Origin: Thermodesulfatator atlanticus
GTDB taxonomy: Bacteria > Desulfobacterota > Thermodesulfobacteria > Thermodesulfobacteriales > Thermodesulfatatoraceae
DNA length: 13,617 bases
Assembly (NCBI GenBank): GCA_011321895.1
Contig: DROK01000097.1
Coordinates: 1-13,617 of the forward strand
Direction of reading: 5' to 3'
In this document: positions 7,691 through 13,617 of the stretch, one piece after another
Numbering within the stretch: position 1 is the first letter of the stretch
Layout of the letters: every line of letters starts with the position of its first letter
Position numbers and translations under genes: made by a program
The notes under the pieces: model-generated
What the model was told of the DNA's origin: nothing
Database searches by the model: none
What the model saw: only the letters and a program-made list of their open reading frames with translations

Positions 7691-7723
7691 AATTTGGCTC
7701 TAAGAATTTTACTAGACCAAATT
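7691..7723. repeat. Inverted repeat close to the hao start
   Basis: AATTTGG (7691-7697) and CCAAATT (7717-7723) are perfect 7-bp arms around a 19-nt loop. They lie about 30 nt before the hao ATG and 17 nt before its ribosome site, so in RNA this would be a leader hairpin. The arms are A/T-rich and the loop is long, so chance is possible. Confidence 0.35.
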
Positions 7724-7752
7724 TAGTAACTATCAAACAAAGGGGGGATTTT

Positions 7753-9033
7753 ATGGGTAAGGTAAGATGGTTGGTTACTTTCTGGGCGTTGTTTGCGTTT
7801 TTATGTTTGGGCAGTGGGGTCCAGGCGGAGGAGGCCTGTATCACCTGCCATAAAAAGATAAGCCCGGGCCAGGTGAAGGATTGGAGTATCAGTAAACACG
7901 CCGAAAACGACGTCACCTGTTCGGTCTGCCACGGCACCGATCACACCAGCGCCAAAGACGCCGAAAAGGCCAAACTCCCTGACGAACACGTGTGTGCCCA
8001 ATGTCACGAGGAACAATTCAACCAGTTTGTCCGGGGCAAACACAATTTGGGCTGGACGGCCATGAACGCCCTTCCGGTGACCCACCTTGAACCGGACGAA
8101 CTCATGGAAGGGGGTAAAGGTTGCGGTGGTTGCCATAACATGGGGATCAAGAGCGAGGAGCAGAGAAAGGAACTGCACGCCCGGGGTTATCGTTACCAGA
8201 ACAACTCCTGTGACGAATGTCATACCAGACACGCCTTCTCCAAGAAGGAAGCCCTTGACCCGCACGCCTGTCAGCAGTGTCACATGGGCTACGACCATCC
8301 TCAGTGGGAGATGTGGTCCAGCTCCAAGCACGGCACCCGCTATTTTGCCAAGCTGGCTGGCAACCTTCCCGAGGGGGCGGCGGCGCCCAAGTGCCAGGAC
8401 TGCCACATGCCGGACGGGAACCACGAAAACCGTACGGCCTGGGGCTTCTTGGGGGTAAGGCTGCCTCTGCCTGAGGACAAGGAATGGGCGGCGGCGCAGG
8501 TCACGATCCTTAAGGCTTTGGGGGTGCTGGATCCCTTTACCGGTAAACCCACCGCGCGGCTGGAAGTGGTCAAAAAGGCTGACCTGGCCCGCCTCACCAA
8601 GGAAGATTTCGACCGGGAACGCAACCGCATCAAGAAGGTATGTTACCGCTGCCACTCCAAAGATTACGTAGATTTTCAGTTCAAACAGGCCGACGAATAC
8701 TACAAAAAGATCGATATGCTGATGGCGGAAGCGATCAATACCGTGGCGGAACTCTATAAAGAAGGGATCCTCAAGAAGCGGGGCGATCAGGCCTACCCCT
8801 ATCCTGACTTCCTCTATTTCATGCGGACCGATTACGGGGCCGGCTGGGATCAGCTCTCCTATATCGAGCAGGTCCTCTTCCAGATGTATTTGAAACACCG
8901 GATGCGGGCCTTCCAGTCCTTCTTCCACATCAATCCGGATTACGCTTACTGGTACGGCTGGGCCATGATGGTCAAGGATCTGGGTGAGATCAAAGAACTG
9001 GCCAAACAGATGAGGGCCACCCACGGCAAATAA
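7753..9033 (+). CDS. hao: Octaheme hydroxylamine oxidoreductase-like cytochrome c
   Basis: Predicted periplasmic multihaem enzyme of 426 aa. An N-terminal Sec signal peptide (residues 1-25, basic MGKVR, hydrophobic core, cut after VQA) is followed by eight CxxCH haem sites whose first cysteines are at 29, 56, 81, 124, 153, 173, 214 and 297. The box CQQCHMGYDHPQWEMW..SKHG and the C-terminal helical region with FHINPDYAYWYGW are typical of the HAO family. Known relatives either oxidise hydroxylamine or, in non-nitrifiers, are thought to reduce nitrite or hydroxylamine towards ammonium. The direction depends on a cross-linking tyrosine that I cannot place with certainty. The start at 7753 is supported by AGGGGGG at 7741-7747 and the signal peptide; an upstream in-frame reading has no such peptide at its N-terminus. 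No NapC/NrfH-type electron donor lies nearby. Confidence 0.9.
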   Translation: MGKVRWLVTFWALFAFLCLGSGVQAEEACITCHKKISPGQVKDWSISKHAENDVTCSVCHGTDHTSAKDAEKAKLPDEHVCAQCHEEQFNQFVRGKHNLGWTAMNALPVTHLEPDELMEGGKGCGGCHNMGIKSEEQRKELHARGYRYQNNSCDECHTRHAFSKKEALDPHACQQCHMGYDHPQWEMWSSSKHGTRYFAKLAGNLPEGAAAPKCQDCHMPDGNHENRTAWGFLGVRLPLPEDKEWAAAQVTILKALGVLDPFTGKPTARLEVVKKADLARLTKEDFDRERNRIKKVCYRCHSKDYVDFQFKQADEYYKKIDMLMAEAINTVAELYKEGILKKRGDQAYPYPDFLYFMRTDYGAGWDQLSYIEQVLFQMYLKHRMRAFQSFFHINPDYAYWYGWAMMVKDLGEIKELAKQMRATHGK

Positions 9034-9056
9034 GCGCGTAAAAATACGTGCTTTTT
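9034..9056 (+). terminator. hao terminator 1
   Basis: Directly after the hao stop, GCGCGTA (9034-9040) and TACGTGC (9045-9051) pair over 7 bp with one G-U, around an AAAA loop, followed by TTTTT (9052-9056). This is a small but classic intrinsic terminator shape. Confidence 0.65.
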
Positions 9057-9083
9057 AAAGGGGGAGCCCAGGCTCCCCCTTTT
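9057..9083 (+). terminator. hao terminator 2
   Basis: GGGGGAGC (9060-9067), loop CCAG, GCTCCCCC (9072-9079), followed by TTTT. The flanking AAA (9057-9059) can extend the stem against the T run to 11 bp. This is a strong intrinsic terminator in tandem with the previous one. Confidence 0.9.
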
Positions 9084-9125
9084 CATTTTGGCGAGAATCA
9101 TTTATTAAAGCCGTGGAGGGAAGAG

Positions 9126-10550
9126 ATGGAAGATAGAGCAGACCTGCTTCGCCAGATTCCGGCGGTCCATGAACTGGCAGAGGCCCTGCGCCAAAAATTT
9201 CCCAAAGCCCCGGAAAGGCTCATCACCGCAGCGGCCCGCAACGCCACCGATACCCTGCGGCGCGAAATCCTGGAGGGAAAGAGAAAAGAGCTTTCCCGGG
9301 AAGAGGCCCTCAGCCGGGCGGAAAGTTTCCTTGCCGAGAAGCTACGACCCAACCTCAGACGGGTCATCAACGCCACCGGGGTGGTGGTGCACACCAATCT
9401 TGGCCGCTCCCTCCTGCCTCAGGAAGCGGTGGAGGCCGTAAAAGAGATAGCTACCCGTTATTCCAACCTGGAATTTGACCTAAAGACCGGCAAGAGGGGA
9501 AGCCGTTACGTCCACGTAGAAGAGATCCTCCTTGAGCTCACCGGGGCTGAGGCCGCTTTAGTGGTCAACAACAACGCCGCCGCGGTCCTCCTGACCCTCA
9601 ACACACTGGCGGCAGGCAAAGAAGTTATTGTTTCCCGGGGCGAACTGGTGGAAATCGGGGGTTCCTTTCGCATCCCGGACGTGATGGCCCGCTCAGGGGC
9701 CATTTTGCGCGAAGTAGGGGCCACTAACCGTACCCATCTGAGAGATTACGAAGCGGCGATCAACGAAAATACGGCCCTTTTGATGAAAGTCCACAAGAGT
9801 AATTACGCCATCGTGGGCTTTACCAAAGAGGTCTCGGGCAAAGAGCTGGTTGAACTGGGTCGCCGCTACGGTCTGACCGTGGTGGAGGACTTGGGCAGTG
9901 GCTGTTTTGTCGATTTTTCTCGCTATGGGCTACCGAAGGAACCCACGGTCCAGGAGGTTCTGGCCACCGGGGTGGACGTGGTGACTTTCTCCGGGGACAA
10001 GCTCCTGGGCGGGCCCCAGGCGGGGCTTATCCTGGGTCGTAAGGAACTGGTGGCAGCCATCAGGAAAAACCCCCTTAACCGGGCGGTGAGGATAGACAAG
10101 ATGACGCTGGCGGCCCTGGAGGCTGTGCTTGCCCTTTACCGGGATGAGACCGAGGCCATAAGTAAAATCCCCACCCTTGCCATGATTACCAAAAAGCCCG
10201 AGGAGATTAAAAAAGAAGCCCTGCGCCTGAAACGGCGTCTCAAAAGGGCTTTGCCTCAAGACGTAACCCTTCAGGTGGTGGAGACCATCTCCCGGGTGGG
10301 AGGCGGGGCCTTACCTCTGGCCAGCCCCAGGTCTTACGCGGTGGCCCTTAAAAGTACCCGGCTTTCGGCCGCGGCGCTGGAAGAGGCCCTGAGGCGGGCC
10401 TCACCTCCCGTAATCGCCCGGATAGAAGAAGACACCCTGCTCCTTGATCTGCGTACCGTCTTACCTGTGGAACACCCTGAAATCGTGGCGGCGTTGACCA
10501 AAATTTTTAACGAGGCCGGTGGTGACTGCTCTTACCCCGTGGACCATTGA
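9126..10550 (+). CDS. selA: SelA, L-seryl-tRNA(Sec) selenium transferase
   Basis: PLP enzyme that converts seryl-tRNA(Sec) to selenocysteyl-tRNA(Sec) using selenophosphate; bacterial SelA forms a large ring in the cytosol. It is 474 aa, close to the usual 460-475. The N-terminal helical tRNA-contact region is about residues 1-75. The PLP fold begins RRVINATGVVVHTNLGRSLL (78-97), then VVNNNAAAVLL (146-156), SRGELVEIGGSFRIP, the ATNRTHL box, VEDLGSG and TFSGDKLLGGPQAG, in which K292 is the expected PLP lysine. The ATG at 9126 has GGAGGG at 9115-9120, 5 nt away; an upstream start at 9048 would begin inside the hao terminator hairpins. It is first in a tight operon with the TPR and hydrolase genes. 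Selenoproteins are therefore likely in the genome, though none was recognised in this window. Confidence 0.96.
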   Translation: MEDRADLLRQIPAVHELAEALRQKFPKAPERLITAAARNATDTLRREILEGKRKELSREEALSRAESFLAEKLRPNLRRVINATGVVVHTNLGRSLLPQEAVEAVKEIATRYSNLEFDLKTGKRGSRYVHVEEILLELTGAEAALVVNNNAAAVLLTLNTLAAGKEVIVSRGELVEIGGSFRIPDVMARSGAILREVGATNRTHLRDYEAAINENTALLMKVHKSNYAIVGFTKEVSGKELVELGRRYGLTVVEDLGSGCFVDFSRYGLPKEPTVQEVLATGVDVVTFSGDKLLGGPQAGLILGRKELVAAIRKNPLNRAVRIDKMTLAALEAVLALYRDETEAISKIPTLAMITKKPEEIKKEALRLKRRLKRALPQDVTLQVVETISRVGGGALPLASPRSYAVALKSTRLSAAALEEALRRASPPVIARIEEDTLLLDLRTVLPVEHPEIVAALTKIFNEAGGDCSYPVDH

Positions 10551-12048
10551 AAAACTCCTTCCCCTGCTGCAAGAAGCAGTAGCGCCCTTGCTGCCGGTAG
10601 CGCTCAGGTTTGAAAGAAAAGAGGCCGCCGCCGGAAATCTCTGCTTCGACGGGGAAAAGGTGGCCTCCGTCCTTTTTGAAGGCCTTTTGCCGGAAGAAAA
10701 GAAGAGGTGGGGTCCTTGCGCCCTGGCCCTGGTAAACGAAGTTTTCAACCGTCTGGTACGGGAAAAGACCGTGGCCGGCCTCCCGGGCCCTGATCTTTTG
10801 GGGCGTGAACTGGAAAAGGGCCCCCAAAAGGGGTTGCTTTTGAAGACCAAAAGGCCCCCCGCGGAGAAGGCCTTTGCCCTGGCCCCGGGTCTTTTTTTCC
10901 TCCCCGGGGAGGCCCTGAAACCCAAAGAACTCCTCAAGGGGCTTTGGCAGGAAAAGAGGCCCTTTCGGGCCACTTATTTCGTCTTTGAAGGCAGGGAAGA
11001 TTTGGCTCTGGCCCCCAAACTGGTCTCTTTTTTTGAGGATTTTGGTTTTTACTGGTTTGGCGGGCGGGCGGCCCGCTATTTCTCTGCCCTGGGCTTGAAA
11101 GAAGAGATATGGCAAGGCCTTAAAAAAATAAAGAGACTGGCTCCCACCCATTACCTCCTCTGGCTCAAAGGTCCCCGGGCGGCCCTTTCCTGTCTTAAGG
11201 AGCGGGCCCGTGTGGGGCTTTCCTTGACGGAGGAGACCGCCCTCCTGGCCATCCCTCCGGAAGATGACCTCCTTTCCCTCTTATCATCCCTTTCTCTTGC
11301 CGGAGGTGTGCTTCCGCCAGGGCAGGCGAAAGTCCCCCTCAAGGCCCTCTGGGCCGCCTTTGAACACGCCCGGCGCCTGGGGGAGGAAGTACTGGTGACC
11401 TTTGAGCCTTTTAGCTGGCACGTTTTGGGAGACGTCTTTTTGGACCTGGGGGACTGGTGGGCGGCCCGGGAGACCTTAGAGGAGGCCCGCGGGGGGACTA
11501 AACAACCCATCGAATTGCTCAATAGTCTGGCCCTGGTCTACTCGGAACTTGGCGCCAACGCCCGGGCTGAAGAGTGTTTACGGGAGGCCCTGGCCCTGGC
11601 CCCTCAGGACCCCATGCTTTACTACAATCTGGCCGTCTTTCTGGACCGGCAGGGGCAAAAGGAGGCCGTAAGTTTATTTGCCAGGGCCTACGAGCTGGCG
11701 CCTCAAGGCCCCTTTGCCGAGGCCCTGGCAGCCAAGCTGGCCCTTTCAGGGGACTGGTCTCGCATCAAAGAAATATTGGCCCCTTTAGAAGAAGAACTTT
11801 CTTTTCGGGGCCTTTTTTTGTTGGCCCGGGCCTGTTACGAGACCCAGGAGCTGGAAAAGGCCTTGGGGCTGTTTAAAAGGCTTTCTGAGCGTGCGCCCAA
11901 AAACTTAGAGGTTTTGGGTTATCTGGCCCTGCTCTACATCCACCTGCGGGGAGAATATTCGGTGGCAGAGGCGGTTTTGCCGGAACTTGAAAAAGAAAGT
12001 TCCCTGCGGGACCTGGCCCAAAATTTACGCGTTTTAATGGAGGGCTGA
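10519..12048 (+). CDS. TPR-repeat protein with an unrecognised N-terminal half
   Basis: Soluble protein of about 509 aa with no signal peptide or membrane segment. Residues 300-505 contain several tetratricopeptide repeats: WHVLGDVFLDLGDWWAARETL, split as WHVLGDVFLDLGD and WWAARETLEEA, then ELLNSLALVYSELGANARAE, then MLYYNLAVFLDRQGQKEA, with later repeats at about 433-500. Residues 1-290 are not recognised. The stretch VPLKALWAAFEHARRLGEEVLV (272-293) looks like the end of a GGDEF or nucleotide-cyclase-like domain (compare the ADxALYxAKxxGRNRV type), but I see no GGDEF signature, so any such domain would be inactive. The start is GTG at 10519 or 10522 inside the end of selA (32- or 29-nt overlap), with GAGG at 10512-10515; the second GTG is better spaced. 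Coupling to selA and the 1-nt gap to the next gene suggest an operon. It may be a protein-interaction scaffold. Confidence 0.75.
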   Translation: MVTALTPWTIEKLLPLLQEAVAPLLPVALRFERKEAAAGNLCFDGEKVASVLFEGLLPEEKKRWGPCALALVNEVFNRLVREKTVAGLPGPDLLGRELEKGPQKGLLLKTKRPPAEKAFALAPGLFFLPGEALKPKELLKGLWQEKRPFRATYFVFEGREDLALAPKLVSFFEDFGFYWFGGRAARYFSALGLKEEIWQGLKKIKRLAPTHYLLWLKGPRAALSCLKERARVGLSLTEETALLAIPPEDDLLSLLSSLSLAGGVLPPGQAKVPLKALWAAFEHARRLGEEVLVTFEPFSWHVLGDVFLDLGDWWAARETLEEARGGTKQPIELLNSLALVYSELGANARAEECLREALALAPQDPMLYYNLAVFLDRQGQKEAVSLFARAYELAPQGPFAEALAAKLALSGDWSRIKEILAPLEEELSFRGLFLLARACYETQELEKALGLFKRLSERAPKNLEVLGYLALLYIHLRGEYSVAEAVLPELEKESSLRDLAQNLRVLMEG

Positions 12049-12049
12049 T

Positions 12050-12811
12050 ATGAAATTCACGGTCTTGGGCTCTGGTACGGGCTGGCCCCGGTTACACCGC
12101 GGGGCCCCGGCCTATCTCTTACAAGTAGCGGGGGAGAATTTTCTCCTGGATTTCGGGCCGGCGACCCTGCCGCGCCTCCTGAGGCTCGGGCTTTCCCTTG
12201 ACGATATCGACGCCATCTTCCTCTCACACTTTCACCCAGACCACGTCACCGACCTCATTCCCTTCCTTTTTGCCACCCGTTACCGGCTCGGTTATCGGCG
12301 GACCAAAAAGGTGGAACTTTACGCCGGCGAAGGGTTCAAAGACTTCTACGCGGGATTGAAAAAGGCCTTTGGTCACTGGGTAGAGCCTCCGGAAGGGCTT
12401 TTGGAAATTCAGGAACTCTCAGTCCAGTACGAAAGCGCCTTCCTGAGGCCACCGCTTGAGATCAGGACCGCCCCGGTTACACACAATCCCGAAAGTATCG
12501 CCTTCCGTTTTGATTTTAAAGGCAAAAGTCTCGTGTATTCCGGGGACACCGACTATAGCCCCCAGCTTATTGAACTGGCCCGGGAGGCGGACCTCTTGGT
12601 GGTAGAGTGCTCTTTTCCTGAGGGGCAGAAGGTCTCCGGCCACCTGGTCCCCTCTTTGATCGGGCAGATGGCCGGACAGGCGCAGGTCAAAAAATTGCTC
12701 CTCACCCACCTCTATCCCCCTTGTGAGGGCAAAGACCTCTTAAGCCCTATCCGGCCCTATTTTTCCGGTGAGATCATAGTGGCGGAGGATTTTTTGAGCC
12801 TCAGCCTTTAG
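12050..12811 (+). CDS. RNase Z-like metallo-beta-lactamase-fold hydrolase
   Basis: Two-metal hydrolase of 253 aa in the beta-CASP-free RNase Z/ElaC-like branch. Metal ligands are visible: the N-terminal strand MKFTVLGSGTG, DFG at 34-36, SHFHPDH (H60, H62, D64, H65), H145 in APVTHNPE, D166 in YSGDTDYS, and a late H220 in LLLTHLYPP. A further GHLVPSLIGQMA (197-208) matches the HxxxxxxGxxA helix seen before the last ligand histidine in RNase Z-like proteins. The long exosite arm of true tRNase Z is not obvious, so tRNA 3' processing is uncertain; a phosphodiesterase or small-ester hydrolase is equally possible. The ATG lies 1 nt after the TPR stop, with GGAGGG at 12039-12044. The TAG stop overlaps the convergent amphi-Trp stop by 4 nt. 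Confidence 0.85.
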   Translation: MKFTVLGSGTGWPRLHRGAPAYLLQVAGENFLLDFGPATLPRLLRLGLSLDDIDAIFLSHFHPDHVTDLIPFLFATRYRLGYRRTKKVELYAGEGFKDFYAGLKKAFGHWVEPPEGLLEIQELSVQYESAFLRPPLEIRTAPVTHNPESIAFRFDFKGKSLVYSGDTDYSPQLIELAREADLLVVECSFPEGQKVSGHLVPSLIGQMAGQAQVKKLLLTHLYPPCEGKDLLSPIRPYFSGEIIVAEDFLSLSL

Positions 12812-13077
12812 CCCAGGGTAAGGGGGCCGCTTTCTTCCCCTTCGGCCCATTCGATCTCAATCTCCAGGGAATACTTGGTCTTGCTGGGCTTTATCTTTTC
12901 TTCTGCTTTGAGTTCCAGGATCACGTTTGGGGGCAGATTAAGGGAGATCTCCTCCGTCCCTCGCCTCAAGGTCACCTGACCGCTTTCAAGTCGGCTGGCC
13001 AGCTCCTTTAAAAAAGCCACCACTTCCTTCAGGCTCTTGGGTTCCTCGCTCTTGAATAACACCTTTTTTTCCGCCAT
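12808..13077 (-). CDS. Amphi-Trp domain protein
   Basis: Small protein of 89 aa resembling the amphi-Trp domain family: KKVLFKSEEPKSLKEVVAFL in the first 24 residues, LASRLESGQVTLRRGTEEI next, then LNLPPNVILELKAEEK and a C-terminal strand EIEIEW carrying the single tryptophan. The domain occurs in bacteria and archaea and has no established biochemical role that I know of. There is no signal peptide and no membrane helix. The start at 13077 has AGGAGG at 13084-13089 with 6-nt spacing; this site overlaps the end of the upstream glcD-like gene, and the gap is 10 nt, so the two are probably co-transcribed. Its TAA overlaps the stop of the facing hydrolase gene by 4 nt. Confidence 0.8.
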   Translation of the reverse strand: MAEKKVLFKSEEPKSLKEVVAFLKELASRLESGQVTLRRGTEEISLNLPPNVILELKAEEKIKPSKTKYSLEIEIEWAEGEESGPLTLG

Positions 13078-13087
13078 AGGAAACCTC

Positions 13088-13617
13088 CTAAAAGATTTTT
13101 CCCGGGTTCAAGATGTTTTTGGGGTCAAAGACCCTCTTTAAATCTTTCATAAGACTTACTACCCGAGGGGGCAACTCTTTGGGAAGATAGCCCTTTTTGG
13201 TAAGGCCGATCCCGTGTTCCCCGGAGACGGTACCGGCAAGTCTCAAGACCAGGGAAAGTATTTCTTCCCTTAATCTTTCGGCCTTTTCTCTCTGGGCAGG
13301 TTCAAAAAGGATATTGACGTGAATGTTTCCGTCGCCCAGGTGCCCGAAACAGGCCACGTAAAGTCCTGCCGCATCTCCGAGCCTTTTCACCTCCTCAAGG
13401 AAGTGGGGCACCTTGCTCCGGGCGAGGACCACGTCGTCTGCTATTTTGCCAGGGGCTATTTTTTTAAGGGCCGGGGAGATGTTTCGCCGGGCCTGCCAGA
13501 GTCTTTCTTCATCCGGGGGGCTGGTGGCAGATACGAGTCTTAGGGCGTAAGGCTCAAGTATTTCTGAGGCGCGTTTGAGGTCTTCCTTTACCTGGCTTCG
13601 GGCCCCGTCAAATTGTA
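13088..13617 (-). CDS. glcD: GlcD-type FAD-linked oxidase, C-terminal part (5' end outside window)
   Basis: C-terminal portion (about 175 residues) of a flavoprotein of the glycolate oxidase GlcD / D-lactate dehydrogenase family, which oxidises 2-hydroxy acids and passes electrons to an iron-sulfur partner. The frame stays open to the window edge, so the FAD-binding N-terminal domain lies beyond it. Visible family motifs are LWQARRNISPALKKIAPGK, DVVLARSKVP, the metal/substrate-site GHLGDGNIHVN, SGEHGIGLTKKGYL, and the terminal helix LKRVFDPKNILNPGKIF. An internal GTG at 13432 is not the start, because homologous sequence continues upstream of it. Substrate (glycolate, D-lactate or other) cannot be told from this fragment. 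It is followed after 10 nt by the amphi-Trp gene on the same strand. Confidence 0.9.
   Translation of the reverse strand, partial: QFDGARSQVKEDLKRASEILEPYALRLVSATSPPDEERLWQARRNISPALKKIAPGKIADDVVLARSKVPHFLEEVKRLGDAAGLYVACFGHLGDGNIHVNILFEPAQREKAERLREEILSLVLRLAGTVSGEHGIGLTKKGYLPKELPPRVVSLMKDLKRVFDPKNILNPGKIF

Larger units (their letters stand above)
7424..7752. other. Divergent intergenic control region
   Basis: The only long gene-free stretch (329 bp), lying between the YkgJ gene and hao. The hao-proximal 150 bp (7591-7740) is about 29% G+C by my count, against about 60% in a coding stretch sampled nearby. It holds candidate promoters for both sides and three inverted repeats (annotated separately). 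There is no tRNA, no recognisable riboswitch and no convincing small ORF; the longest ATG-initiated peptide I noted is 10 codons (ATG at 7565), overlapping a TATAAT. Confidence 0.7.

Noticed and set aside
7801..9024. Open minus-strand frame of about 400 codons across hao
   Set aside because: It lies exactly antisense to a gene with eight haem motifs, shows no recognisable domain, and is explained by the G+C-rich codon use of hao.
9048..9125. Upstream in-frame start for selA at 9048
   Set aside because: It begins within the tandem terminator region and lacks a ribosome site; the ATG at 9126 has GGAGGG at good spacing.
10507..11151. Long minus-strand open frame opposite the selA/TPR junction
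   Set aside because: Low-complexity, Pro/Lys/Phe-rich translation with no family resemblance; a shadow of the plus-strand genes.
12800..12830. Bidirectional terminator at the hydrolase/amphi-Trp junction
   Set aside because: Only a 4-bp CCTT/AAGG pairing is visible, with no T tract on either strand.

Overview
The window is a compact, G+C-rich stretch of a bacterial chromosome (about 60% G+C in coding parts sampled by eye). Genes are nearly all abutting or overlapping. The first 6.2 kb is the distal half of a division and cell wall (dcw) cluster, so this is a core chromosomal region rather than a mobile island. The mix of a dcw cluster lacking ddl, a periplasmic octaheme hydroxylamine-oxidoreductase-like cytochrome, a selenocysteine pathway gene (selA), a YkgJ/DUF3135 pair and an amphi-Trp protein suggests an anaerobic, probably thermophilic member of the Thermodesulfobacteriota or a related former deltaproteobacterial line. 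That placement is inference from gene content and protein style; no 16S gene is present.

Layout. Positions 1-6216 (+): murG (5' end cut off), murC, murB, ftsQ, ftsA, ftsZ, each overlapping or touching the next, so very probably one transcript. Positions 6213-7423 (-): a YkgJ-type cysteine-cluster protein followed by a DUF3135 protein, convergent with ftsZ and sharing a 4-nt stop overlap with it. Positions 7424-7752: the only sizeable non-coding gap. It is a divergent control region with candidate promoters and three inverted repeats, and its hao-proximal 150 bp is only about 29% G+C. Positions 7753-9033 (+): the octaheme cytochrome, closed by two back-to-back intrinsic terminators. Positions 9126-12811 (+): selA, a TPR protein with an unusual N-terminal half, and an RNase Z-like metallo-beta-lactamase-fold hydrolase, tightly coupled. 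Positions 12808-13617 (-): an amphi-Trp protein and the C-terminal part of a GlcD-type FAD-linked oxidase, convergent with the previous operon, again with a 4-nt stop overlap.

How the genes work together. MurG, MurC and MurB make cytoplasmic and lipid-linked peptidoglycan precursors, while FtsQ, FtsA and FtsZ build the divisome. The cytochrome is predicted to do periplasmic nitrogen-oxide or hydroxylamine redox chemistry and is transcriptionally isolated on its 3' side. SelA makes selenocysteyl-tRNA(Sec), although no selB, selD or selC is visible here. The GlcD-type enzyme would oxidise a 2-hydroxy acid.

The least explained parts are the structured hao leader, the degenerate-domain TPR protein behind selA, and the YkgJ-DUF3135 pair between ftsZ and hao. 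I found no CRISPR array, insertion sequence, tRNA, rRNA or convincing new defence system.
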